NCBI GenBank assembly: GCA_916048095.2
Contig: OU696575.1
Coordinates: forward strand, 9,232,468-9,296,467
Origin: Sacculina carcini
Lineage: Eukaryota; Arthropoda; Thecostraca; Sacculinidae
Length of the DNA stretch: 64,000 bases
Reading direction: 5' to 3'
Shown: positions 44,399 through 54,915 of the stretch, piece by piece
Layout of the letters: each line of letters starts with the position of its first letter
How positions within the stretch are numbered: the stretch's first letter is position 1
The notes under the pieces: model-generated
What the model was told of the DNA's origin: nothing
The model's input: only the letters and a program-made list of their open reading frames with translations
Databases searched by the model: none
Translations under genes and position numbers: made by a program

Positions 44399-47300
44399 CG
44401 TGTCGTGTGCGCGCAGCCGTGGGGTGAGCACGTGTGCGTGCTTTGTCCTCGCTGGCGGTGACTGCGGCTCCGAGTGTTTGTCTCTGTGAATTGTGCGCGT
44501 TGTGTCTGTTTGTGTGTGTATGTGTTTAATGGCTCATCGCTGTGGGCGCACGCACCCGCATGGGCGCAGGCCAGGTTCCAGGAGCGCTCGCTCGTTGGAC
44601 CCGCGGAGTGCCATCCGGGGCCATGAGGCTGTCTACCCAGCCCATGCAAACGCCGTAGCAACTTTCAACGTCCGTTCTCTTACAGATGACCGAAAACTGC
44701 AGGAGTTGGCTCGACTTGGTGCCGATCTGCGTATCCACATAATCGCGGTGCAGGAACACCGGCGGTTCTTACCAGCAACACAACCTAATTCGGGCAATGT
44801 TTTCACTTCCGTGCACGTATCAGCCGGATGGACTTTTTGGTTCGCGTCCGCTTCACAGGCAGGCGTCGGCGGTGTTGGTTTCCTACTATCACCGACAGCA
44901 TCACAGGCGTTGCTAAAGTTCGAAGCTCTACACGAGAGAATCGCCGCGGCTACCTTTCAACTCGCCAAAAACCGCCTTCATGTCGCCTCTGTTTACATGC
45001 CAACTGCATGTGCCAATGACCTTACAACTACAATGGAATGTCTGGACGTTCTGTCATCGTACTTAGAAACCCGACCACGACGCGACGTCTCATGTCTGGC
45101 CGGAGATTTTAACGCAGACTTGTCAAATTGTGTGCGTACGCTCCATGGCTACCCACAATACAACTCAGAACACACAAAAGCTGTCGACACTTTTGCTGTT
45201 AGCAGTGAACTTACTCCGGTCAACGGCTATATGCGGCTTAAGCGAAGTCACTTGCCAACATTTTTCGGCCCACGTCAACGCAAGGCACGCTTAGACTACA
45301 TTTTCATCGGTGATAGATACCGCCGCATAATGGGCCGTGTGCGTGTAATCCGACCCAAATGTGTGATCTCCGACCATGCTTTGATTGTTTGCACATTGAA
45401 GACACAGCTGTGGCGCCGGCACCAGCGGCCCAGTCCGATCGCAAGACCTGACTGGAGCGGTCTGTTGAAGTGCGGCACGCGGGGAAGGTTTGTTGCGACT
45501 GTGAACAATCGCATTGTCAGGAATGGTGGCGACTTCGGTGATTTGACTGCAACATTCCGTTTCGCGGCCGACTGTACGATTCCAAAGCAGCGTAGAGGTC
45601 GACGATCGTCACTCTGGAACAACCCAGAAATCGCTGCCCTCCGGCGAGCAGCTCTGACGCATAATAGCGATGAGCAGTTACTGAAAGTCAACCGACTGTT
45701 GCAAGCACACACACTGCATCAAGAAAACACAGTGCGCCGCATGGCGGAGCAAATCATGCTTCATCTCGAGGCAGGCAGAAGTGCCTCCATGTGGCATATG
45801 ATCAACGATCTTAGCGGCAGAAAACGAGCGGCTCCGAGCATCACGTCAGCCGAGAGCATCGACGAACGCATAAATTCGACAATGCGTCACTTTTCGGAGC
45901 TTTTGAACCGACAGACTCAATCCGAAGAGTTACAGCAGCCTGCTTCACTACCAGATATGCCTGTCATGTCACATCACGAAGTATCGCTCTGCGAGCTGAC
46001 TTCGGCTGTCAATTCTGCGGCGTGCGGTAAATCAGCAGGGTTCGACGGCATCCCAGTTGACGTTTGGAAAGTCGACGAGCTGACGCATCTGCTGCTGCCC
46101 TTTGTGAACAGCGTTGTAAACTACGCATGCCCACCAGAAGAATGGCTCAGGTCAGTAATAATAACCATTCCGAAAAAATCTGGCAACATGGAGCTGCATA
46201 ACCTCCGAGGAATCTCGCTGATGCCATCTGCCACCAAACTCTATAATCGAGTGATGTTAAATCGTTTACGCGAGCATATCGACAGCAATATTCTACCCGC
46301 ACAGTCTGGTTTTCGTCCCAACAGAGGCACAACAGAACAAATTATCTGTCTCAAAATGTGCATGGAGGACGCCACTGTGAGGAAAAAGTCGTTATGTGCG
46401 ATTGCATTAGATTTCCAAAAAGCATTCGATAGCATCAACCGTTTTGCAATGAAACAGGTGCTCCAGTTTTACTGCCGCAACAGTGCCCTGGTCGACAGCA
46501 TAATGTGTTTGTATAATGGATCAACCGCCACTGTGCGCACAGCGATCGGCGAGACAGCACCGTTTAACACCACTTCTGGGGTGTTACAGGGCGATACATT
46601 GGCGCCCTATCTTTTCGTGTTATGCATTGACTACGTGCTCAGGAGCAGCCTGACCGAGGAAGACGGTTTCACAGTGCGTCGGCGCCTCTCATCACGACAC
46701 CCAATGGTCAAGATCACGACGCTGGCATACGCTGACGATGTTGTAATTCTTGCCGACACTCCCGCCGCTGCTCAGCGCCAGATGCACCGCTTCGAGCGCG
46801 CAGCTGTTTCTGTCGGCCTGACTCTGAACGAGAAAAAATGCACGGTCTCGCTGATTGGATGCAGTGTATCAGGTAGCCCTGTTGTACACACAAGCTCGGG
46901 TGCGCCACTGCCGACAGTCTCCGAGTGTCGCTACCTGGGCAGTGATGTTCCCAACAGCAAGAGTGCATTCCACCACAGACGTCAGCTGGCGTGGGTTGCA
47001 GCTCGAAAGTTAAGTGCAGCGTGGAGATCTGACATTTCAACGGCCTGCAAAGTGAAGCTTTTTCGCGCGTGTGTACAGACCGTACTGTTGTACGGCGGTG
47101 AAAGCTGGTCGCTGACGAAAACTCTGGAGGCAGAAGTCAACGCCGGACAGCGGGCACTGTTGAGGTATTGTATTAATGTGCGCTACCCACAAACTATCTC
47201 CAGTGCAGCCCTGTACGCCACCAGCAAGTTGTCGGCCGCCAGTGTTTTGTTGCGTCGGAGGCGACTCCAGTTGCTTGGGCATGTACTGCGCCGACCCGAG

Positions 47301-47563
47301 TCGCCGATGGCAATCGTTTTTGTCAACGCACCAACAGAACCACTGCGCAGAGGCAGAGCCAGTCGCCAAACCCTGCGTCAAGTGCTGGACGACGACCTCA
47401 CAGAGATAGGCATCACGACAGCAGAGGCGGCGACTCAGGCCAAAGACAGTGTCCGGTGGGCCAACCTCCTGAAAACGCTGTAACTCGGCTGATCTGATTG
47501 TTGCTACGGGCGAGATGTGTGCCTTTTTTTGCATATGTCACTCTTCGCATCATCATCATCATC
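44399..47563 (+). mobile_element. RTE-like non-LTR retrotransposon (LINE), apparently intact
   Basis: About 3165 bp with one long ORF, a short GC-rich 5' leader and a 3' tail of six (ATC) repeats. A perfect 10-bp target duplication ATCGAGTGTG flanks it (44389-44398 and 47564-47573). Removing it restores a continuous LTR sequence as found at 51253-51375. Full length, open ORF and perfect duplication indicate a young copy. Confidence 0.93.
44529..47483 (+). CDS. RTE-like endonuclease-reverse transcriptase polyprotein
   Basis: This single ORF of 984 residues (996 if the in-frame Met at 44493 is used) has no internal break. I prefer 44529 (MAHRCGRTHPH) because the residues before it come from a GT-rich leader. 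The N-terminal APE-type endonuclease has ATFNVRSL, AVQEHRRF, CLAGDFNADL, KARLDYIF and ISDHALIVC, giving the catalytic Asn, Glu, Asp and His. The reverse transcriptase has LHNLRGISLM, QSGFRPNRGTTEQI, ALDFQKAFDSINR, GVLQGDTLAPYLF and the active-site box AYADDVVIL. The C-terminal part (VLLYGGESWSLTK, RRLQLLGHVLRR) is typical of RTE and related clades. It would nick target DNA and copy its RNA into it (target-primed reverse transcription). The exact clade is tentative. Confidence 0.92.
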   Translation: MAHRCGRTHPHGRRPGSRSARSLDPRSAIRGHEAVYPAHANAVATFNVRSLTDDRKLQELARLGADLRIHIIAVQEHRRFLPATQPNSGNVFTSVHVSAGWTFWFASASQAGVGGVGFLLSPTASQALLKFEALHERIAAATFQLAKNRLHVASVYMPTACANDLTTTMECLDVLSSYLETRPRRDVSCLAGDFNADLSNCVRTLHGYPQYNSEHTKAVDTFAVSSELTPVNGYMRLKRSHLPTFFGPRQRKARLDYIFIGDRYRRIMGRVRVIRPKCVISDHALIVCTLKTQLWRRHQRPSPIARPDWSGLLKCGTRGRFVATVNNRIVRNGGDFGDLTATFRFAADCTIPKQRRGRRSSLWNNPEIAALRRAALTHNSDEQLLKVNRLLQAHTLHQENTVRRMAEQIMLHLEAGRSASMWHMINDLSGRKRAAPSITSAESIDERINSTMRHFSELLNRQTQSEELQQPASLPDMPVMSHHEVSLCELTSAVNSAACGKSAGFDGIPVDVWKVDELTHLLLPFVNSVVNYACPPEEWLRSVIITIPKKSGNMELHNLRGISLMPSATKLYNRVMLNRLREHIDSNILPAQSGFRPNRGTTEQIICLKMCMEDATVRKKSLCAIALDFQKAFDSINRFAMKQVLQFYCRNSALVDSIMCLYNGSTATVRTAIGETAPFNTTSGVLQGDTLAPYLFVLCIDYVLRSSLTEEDGFTVRRRLSSRHPMVKITTLAYADDVVILADTPAAAQRQMHRFERAAVSVGLTLNEKKCTVSLIGCSVSGSPVVHTSSGAPLPTVSECRYLGSDVPNSKSAFHHRRQLAWVAARKLSAAWRSDISTACKVKLFRACVQTVLLYGGESWSLTKTLEAEVNAGQRALLRYCINVRYPQTISSAALYATSKLSAASVLLRRRRLQLLGHVLRRPESPMAIVFVNAPTEPLRRGRASRQTLRQVLDDDLTEIGITTAEAATQAKDSVRWANLLKTL

Positions 47564-47681
47564 ATCGAGTGTGGACGTGTTGTGTTGTGTGGAATATAGT
47601 GATTGACTTGTGCAGGTGTTGTTGCGTTTCACTGCGGCCTTCGTTTTTTATACTATAAGCTATTTCGCGATTGAGAATATG

Positions 47682-50600
47682 GACAGCAAATCTTCGGGGA
47701 GCGAATTGGATGAAAGTAAAGTACTTGTCAATTCTGCACAGCAATTCCAGTTGGCATTTGATGTAAGAATAATTCCAGAATACGATGGAACAAGTGACAT
47801 CGTGGAGTGGTGGCTCCGTACCTAGTCAGTGGGCCACTCCGACTGACTGGTGGTGCTTTCTCAGTCTGGTCGAGATGCCACCTGAACTCCGAGGAAATAG
47901 TGAAGCGGTGCGTAGTCGTCTGTACAGCGCATTTGGCATGGATAAGTACGCTGCGTATGATGCGTTCGTGGCCAGGAAATTGCGCGTGAATTAGTCAGTC
48001 GACGTGTATCTGGCTGATTTGCGGCGATTGGCCACATTGTTTGGTGGTGTGATGAACAATGCATTGTGTTGCAGCTTTGTGTCTGGGCTACGAGACAACG
48101 TCCGCCAAACGATTCGACCGGGCTCGAGGGCAGATGATTTATGCCTCGATAGCATAGTGTGTAGAGCCTACGCTGTCCCGAGCGATGAACGCACTGCCGC
48201 CGCAGGTTCTACGGCCACACCGTCAGTGCACAGGCGCGTGTCACCAGTGGAACAAACCGAGTGCATCAACGCGCCAGCAGTAGTCAACTGTGATTCTCCC
48301 TCTACTCAATGCACGGTAACACTGTAACAGGTGCGCAATAAGACTCGACCAAGCTGGCCACGTCGCTGTCGGACTTGCGGCAGTTTCACACACCGGTCTG
48401 CTGATTTTGCGGGAAATGGCAGAGGAGAAAACACGTCAGCACCGGTGTTCTCTCCGCCACAGTGAATGGTGCGCTGCCGGCAGTTGATTTAATTGTCGAC
48501 AGTCAACAGTGTCGAGCTTAAATTGATACCGGCTGCACTATCAACATTATGTGTCCAATATTTTTCGGTATGGAAGAGTCGACCGGTTGAGTTAGTGACA
48601 CCAGGCGAAGCGCGGATGAAGTGTGACGGTGCTTGTCAGCTTGAAGTAGTTACAAATGAGAATCACAAAGCAGATTTATTGGGACTGGTGATGCCTTGGC
48701 CACCACTCATGGCAGCTTTCCAAAAAACTTGAGGTCATGTTCTCCCGGTATTTGACTTCCGTGAGCTTAACATCTACTTGAACGCTCATACAGCAGACTC
48801 GGAAGTATGTGCAGAACAACTCCTCAGATGGCGACGGCACGGCACCAAAATTGCAGTTGCAGATCTTCGTAGATCATATCTGCAGCTGCAGGTAGACAAA
48901 AGCGTGTGGGCTTACCAGACAGTGGTTGTGAATGGTCGTCGCTAATGCTTGACAATGCTCGGTCTTGGACTGAGTATTGCTCCGTCTGTGATGCGGGTTG
49001 TGGTGCACGCAGTGCTAAAAAAGACGCACTCATTTAGGAGATAGCACTGTCTTTTGTAGATGACTTGCTTGTCAATGAGGACATAATTTCTGCAAAAAAG
49101 TAGTTGAACAATTCCGTGCCTTTGGGCTGGACTGCAAGCCTCCAGAGCGTGTCAACACTGCCTCGGGTGCTCGTGCGTTAGGTCTCTGTGTTAACGCAGT
49201 AGAACTAGATTTATTATGGCGACGTGATTCTCCAATTGGTGAATTACCGGCCAAAATCACGCGCCGATCATTGTTCGCATTGTGTGGTCGAGTGGTGGCG
49301 CATGTACCTGTGTGTGGTTGGTTGAGGCCAGCAGCTGCTCGGCTCAAACGGCGCATTAACGCATTGACATCTAGCTGGGATTATGTCAGCACTGACGATG
49401 TGCTTCGGCAGCAGCTGCAACAAGTGGTAACACGATTATATCATGATTATCCTGCACGGTGGCCGTGGTCTGTGAACTACACAAGTGTAATCGTGTGGTG
49501 TGATGCCAGTGCACTGGCCACCGGTGTAGCACTGGAGGTTCCAGGGAGCGGTGTTGCTAAAGACGGCAGCTGGTTGCGTCCCGAAAGTGGTGCGGGCAGA
49601 GCTCGACGCAGTGATTCGAGGAGTGAATCTCGCCATTGCGTGGAAAAAGCGGTCTATTGTACCTACGTACGGACTCTGCCACTGTGCACCGGTGGCTAAA
49701 TTATGCATTGAGCGGTCGTTCACGGCTGTGCACCAAGGCCAATAATGAAATGCTCATCCGTCGCTGAGTGGATAGAGTTCGGCAACTGGTGGTTGAATTT
49801 GACTTGAAAATGGCGGTGACCTTGGTTTGAACGGTTGACAACAAGACAGATACATTGACTCGAGTGCCGAAGGAGTGGCCGTCCAGTGTTGCTAGTGACG
49901 CAGTACCACAGCGGGCTGTGGTGGCTGCATGGTCAAGGCAGCAGGTAGTTGGAGTGCATGGCAAAGCTGGGCATCCAGGCGTGCGACGCACACTGCATTC
50001 TGCCAAAAGGTATATTTCTCCGCACGTAACTCGTGCAGAAGCACAAGTCAGTGGATGTGATGTGTGCCAGTCTGTGGACCCAGCACCTGTGAGGTGGCGC
50101 CAGGGTGAGCTGTGTGTGAATGCAACATGGTCACGGTTAGCGGTAGATATCACGCACTATGACCGACAGGCATTCCTATCTGTCGTTGACTGTGGCCCGT
50201 CGCAGTTATCTGTGTGGCCACCGCTGCGGCGGCCTGATGCTGCCACCGTTGTGGAGCAACTGCAGCATGTCTTTTTCGAACGTGGCAGCTGTGTCGAGCT
50301 GTTATGTGACAACGACATAGTATTCCGTAGTCGCCAATTTGCAGCATTGGTCACCAAATGGGGTGTAAAACTGCGGTTTTGTGCAGCCCATGCACCAAAT
50401 GGTAATGCTGTAGTAGACCGCAACCATAGAACTGTAAAAGTGCTGGCGGCAAGAAAATAGTACTGCCTTGCCGAAGCGTTTATTTGTATAATGTCACACC
50501 TCAAAGCTCAGCAGGTGCGCCAGCGGTCGCAATTTATACGTACCCTGTGAAAGACTGCGTGAAGTTTTCTTCATCGGATACAGTCAGTCACCCGCGCCAC

Positions 50601-51036
50601 ATAACAACACATCATCGCGTTTCTTCCGTGGAGACAGATTGTGGGTCAGACAATGTGGATCACGGTTCAGGGACTAGTCACGACCTGGCAGTGTGATTGA
50701 TATCTCCTCTGAGCAAGTGGTGGAAGTGGATGGTATGCCGCGGCATGTGCGAGACCTGCGCCGAAGACATCGTCCATGCCAAGAAGACGTTGACAGCCGC
50801 AGCAGTAGCTGTAATGATGATGTGCCGCTGTTGAAAGCACCTCCTCCATCTGCTGCTGATACCGTATCATCGGCACCGTCGGTCGCTCAGGAAATTGTTC
50901 CACCGACTCCACATATGCAGAGTCATGAAGAACACAGTGAGCCTCCCGTTGCCCAGGTTCGTCGCAGTGAACGCGTGCGACAGCCGCCAAATTATTTGAA
51001 TGATTTTGTTCGTTTTTATAATTGTTGTTTGCATTA
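47682..51036 (+). pseudogene. gag-pol remains of the decayed LTR retrotransposon
   Basis: The sequence starts MDSKSSGSELDESK at 47682, soon after the LTR. Gag-like pieces are EMPPELRGNSEAVRSR (about 47880) and YLADLRRLATLFGGVMNNA (48007). A zinc knuckle remnant lies near 48365. RT pieces include SFVDDLLVNED (about 49055, the catalytic Asp-Asp), followed by RNase H (VWCDASALATGVAL, about 49495). Integrase 49855-50460 has GHPGVRRTLHSA, GCDVCQS, AVDITHYD and LLCDNDIVF. In its last catalytic motif (NAVVDRNHRT) Asp stands where Glu is expected. There are many stops and frame changes, so no protein can be made. A C-terminal piece 50693-51036 ends the internal region. Confidence 0.8.
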
Positions 51037-51252
51037 ATGATACGATATCACGTGAAGGTATGTTGTTATATAACCGGTACTAGAGCGCGCACACGCACGC
51101 ACACACATTGAGTGCATGTTTGTGTGAAGCGAGTAAGTGTGTGTGTGTGTGTGTGTGCGTGTGTGTGTGTGTATGCGTTTGTCCAGTTACTGAGAACGTG
51201 TGTATGAAAGTATGTATGTGCGTGCGCGTGTTCGTGTATGTGTGTGTTTGCT

Positions 51253-51384
51253 GATGGGAGTTGAGCGAGTGGACTGGTGGAAACGGTGTGATCGAGTGTG
51301 GACGTGTTGTGTTGTGTGGAATATAGTGATTGACTTGTACAGGTGTTGTTGCGTTTCACTGCGGCCTTCGTTTTTCTACTATAG
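51253..51384 (+). repeat. 3' LTR (recognisable part) of the decayed retrotransposon
   Basis: It matches the two halves of the 5' LTR around the LINE. The GT-rich stretch before it (51095-51250) is probably also LTR but is not alignable to the 5' side. Confidence 0.75.
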
Positions 51385-53037
51385 ATGGAGACAGGGACTA
51401 AGAAATACAATGCGGGGGTTTGATGAAACATGAGGAACTTCACTCTAAATGTTCATGGTCAAGATTTTTGGGGGGCTCATGAGAATTGGCGCTTTTTTTG
51501 TGGAAGCATTAGCCCCTCTCAGACGCCCACCTTGGCGTCACCACTAATTTGAGTTCAATTCATGTCAACAGAATGCGATGGCAAACAAGAACTATGCGTG
51601 GAAATAGAAAATAATTGGTTAAAATTGAGCCTGTCTTTATTATACTGAATGAAAACCTGAAAGCATATTTGTATTAATGTTGTCGGCTTGTCTGCTACTG
51701 CTGTTTGGCTCTTGTTCTATCAACTCATAGATAACTCCATTTCCCATATGAATTTCAGAGGGAAGTAACACCCTGTCTGCTGAATAGTGCAACTGCCCGG
51801 ACACATATGGCTTGAAGTAGAGTCGCATAACTGAAAGTAGATGTTCAATACTTATAGGTAGGTAGATGGAAGGTAGGTAACTAGATGCAGGGTATCAATT
51901 CAGCGAGTGCCTTGTCAGAAGACATTTTAGCAAGAATACCAATTGCGTGAAAAATACCATACTGACTCAAAATATATGTTTTATGCAATTATTAGACAAT
52001 AATCAACATGGATTAAGTTATTTTATCAATAAATATTCAGATTGTATCATTTATAAACTGATTTCAACATGTCGAGAATATGCCGTAGATTTCGGTGGCT
52101 GTGTTCATAGTGTTCTCACATGGGGACATAACTGTAACTCAACAACCCATTACTAGATTGCTTCAATATTTTCACCGAATATATGCATTGACTATTTGAG
52201 GCGATTTTTAAATTTTGGCTGAAATCCATCAATATTTTCTATACCTGGGATGATAAAGGTAAAAACTCGTGCGATTGTTCGCTCGCCAGTTGTCAATATA
52301 TATCAACTTTGAGCTTCGGTTGTGTGTGAATCTTAATAATTGGTTATTGTCGTTTGATGACAAATCATGCTTCACAAACTCAGCTAGATATCAGAACGCA
52401 TTTGTATCACTGAAACTCTTCATTGCGTTTTTTCCAAAAGACACCAATTCCTGCACTTAATGCCTCTCTTAACATATCATCATGCAGCCTCTTCGAGGCA
52501 GCTTCTATTTTCTAGCTATAGAAGGTCACAATATATGTAGCTTTCCGAAATAAAACGACATTAAAACCCGACCAACAAACAAATATAGAGGCAACGTAAT
52601 TTTGAGTTACGTAATTTTGAGTATCGTATTTTGTTACAATTCATAATCAGTTAACATAAATTTATTTATTTCTCTAGAGCACACCTAGTATTGTTCCCCG
52701 GGGCGTTTAGTGGGTGCGTTTTATACAATAAGGTCTACCCAGTTGGTCCCTCGTGTGTTGTCCTTGTGTGTCGGCAGTTTTACAGCCGTGAATTTTGTGT
52801 TTCGTTAATTAAAACAAGTAAACATTGTCTCTTAATCATCGCACGCTATGTGTCATTATTTTCATTGGCTTTCGCTTTGTGGACCTGACCTGTGTTTACT
52901 GTTCGTTTATGTATGTATGTATGCGTGTGTGTGTGTGTGTGCAATATTCCACATATGCATATGTGCATCAACGTACACAGTGTGCACACATAATGATGAC
53001 AATACCATGCCACTGAAGTAAATGTTCCACTCTAATC
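51385..53037. other. AT-rich intergenic region, no gene seen
   Basis: No recognisable coding sequence, repeat or RNA gene. Confidence 0.5.
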
Positions 53038-53375
53038 CAGTGGTTCCCAAACTGGAATCCCAAGGATTTCCCATGCATACCACCGAGAAAATGCTAGACC
53101 AGTGGTTCGTAACTTGTGAGGAATAAAGGGGCTGCCAAGTGGGACAATTAATGGTCGGACTGAAGGACAAATGTGTGTTGTTATCAATCCGAATTCGTTT
53201 ATTTTCGTTTCTTTTATTTTTATACTTTCTTGATTTTCATGCTTCCTCTATACTTATCTATGTGTGAATGATAATTTTACGACATTAAGATCATTTATTG
53301 GGTTTCGTGGTATTTGGATATAACTTGGATGGATATCTTTCGGATCCTTGGCATCGTGAAGTTTGGGAACGCCTG
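53038..53375. mobile_element. hAT miniature element with target duplication
   Basis: The left end CAGTGGTTCCCAAACTGG and the right end, in reverse complement, CAGGCGTTCCCAAACTTC are inverted repeats. Flanking 8-mers CTCTAATC and TTTTAATC agree at six positions, consistent with a hAT 8-bp target duplication. A second terminus-like sequence (CCAGTGGTTCGTAACTTGTG) at 53100 suggests another hAT piece nested inside. No coding capacity. Confidence 0.75.
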
Positions 53376-54373
53376 TTTTAATCCATGTGACCGTAATTGA
53401 AGCTGATTCTAACCAATATTCGTTGTTGGTCTTTTGTTGAATGCAACGCAAAAATCAATTTCAATACCAGTCATTTGCTTGTGTCCAATTAGAACCAAGT
53501 GTTTGGCACGCTGAGCTCGCCTCTGTCCATACTGGTCAACATTATGGGTACCACCAACATTATGGCGCGCATTAACCCAGTAATTTGAGCAGTGTAAATA
53601 CACACCAATCAATTGTACGCGCCAGAACGCATGTCCAGTGGTAATTACCGAATGAAGACTTGACTGTAATAAGCGATTAGAACTTTACAACTTTCTTTTT
53701 TTGGCTGGACCTCACATCAAGCCATCTATGGGCATATTTTCGCTGTTTTGCTGACTCTCCTGACTGATGCTAGCTTAATCAATGTTTGCACTACACACTT
53801 GACGCACGACAACGGCACACAAAGCACACGCTGTTAGTATGAAGTCAATTCATGCAGTGCAACCTCAATTTTAATTCCAATTTTCTAATGCTTCACAGCC
53901 GAGGGGCGTCCACACACTCGATGCCGTGTGCGTATACGAGGACTCAAAATGTCATTTACGACACATGGTCCCTAGACGCTCGTCAAGACGCTAGGCACTG
54001 TCATTAGCGCTGCATGTCTGTGTACGTATATATGCATGTGTTTGTGTGTGCGTGAGTGTGTCAAAAAAGGCCAATGTTTAAGCTATTGTCATGGTGACAC
54101 GGCGGGGTCAAAAACACATTTACCCTGCGGCAAGTGTGTGTCATCAAATTGACCCTGTCAAAAACGTCGCACCACACTGACCCATTACACTGGACCTCCA
54201 GCCTTTGCCCTCAAAACGATTAAACTAAAATGCGGCCCTTCAACCAGAACATTGTCATTGGCAGGACTAATTCTCTAGTATTTGGGGCGGGTCGGAAACC
54301 ACTGACATGTTGTCAACATATCACAGGTCATTAGTTCGCTTGGAACAGTTTGTATGTATATATATATGTGTGT

Positions 54374-54415
<42 letters not shown>

Positions 54416-54915
54416 ACCGGTATTATGATTATGAAGGAACAAGATGAAATGGGAAGAGCGCGAACGCTATACATTTCATGACTGCAATCGCCATGCACAT
54501 TGGTCATCGACATGCATCTAAGTCATCGACAGACAGAGGGAAGAGTAAAAACATTGAAAATAAATTGATGAAATGAAAATATAACTGTTTACAAACACCC
54601 ACAATGTACAATAATAGTCAATATGCAACCCCGATGATCAAGTACATAAACGAGAAACATAAATGTATACAAGAACAATGTATACATAAATGTATACATA
54701 AAACAATAAATGTATATACACAATATGTCTGGGCAGTCGTTGGATTAGCGAAGCTCGGGCCTAAAGAGTTGTGGTAAAAAGTTGAAAAAAGTTGTGGAAA
54801 TCTGGTTGTAATATTTTATTTGTTTCCTATTGATTTTAGAAGCTGTGTGTAGTGAATTTTTAATCCTGTAGGGCGTCTAGTATCACGCTCGTCACTAATG
54901 GAGAATCACCGAATA
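53376..54915. other. intergenic region, repeats only
   Basis: It contains a GT array (about 54355-54412), a dispersed repeat from 54430, and a hAT-like end (GGGTCGGAAACCACTGA) near 54290. No gene seen. Confidence 0.5.
54430..54545. repeat. dispersed repeat (related copy at 60871-60975)
   Basis: Both copies share GGGAA(A)TGAGAAGAGCGCGAA-like sequence, a CATG-CTGCAAT block and TCAACAGACA/TCGACAGACA followed by GAG-rich sequence, in the same orientation. Family unknown. Confidence 0.65.

Larger units (their letters stand above)
44343..51384 (+). mobile_element. decayed LTR retrotransposon, split by an RTE LINE
   Basis: 44343-44398 plus 47564-47650 together match 51253-51375: GGACTGGTGG(A/G)(A/C)ACGGTGTGATCG, then GTGTGGACGTGTTGTGTTGT, then GCGTTTCACTGCGGCCTTCG. 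These are the 5' and 3' LTRs; the 5' one is interrupted by the LINE. The 3' LTR probably starts between 51040 and 51200, and the left limit of the 5' LTR is not clear. Between them lie the remains of gag and pol in the Ty3 order (RT/RNase H before integrase). The element is much older than the LINE inside it. Confidence 0.8.

Noticed and set aside
44399..47563. RTE ORF as a cellular gene
   Set aside because: Endonuclease plus RT, ATC-repeat tail and a perfect target duplication identify it as a LINE.
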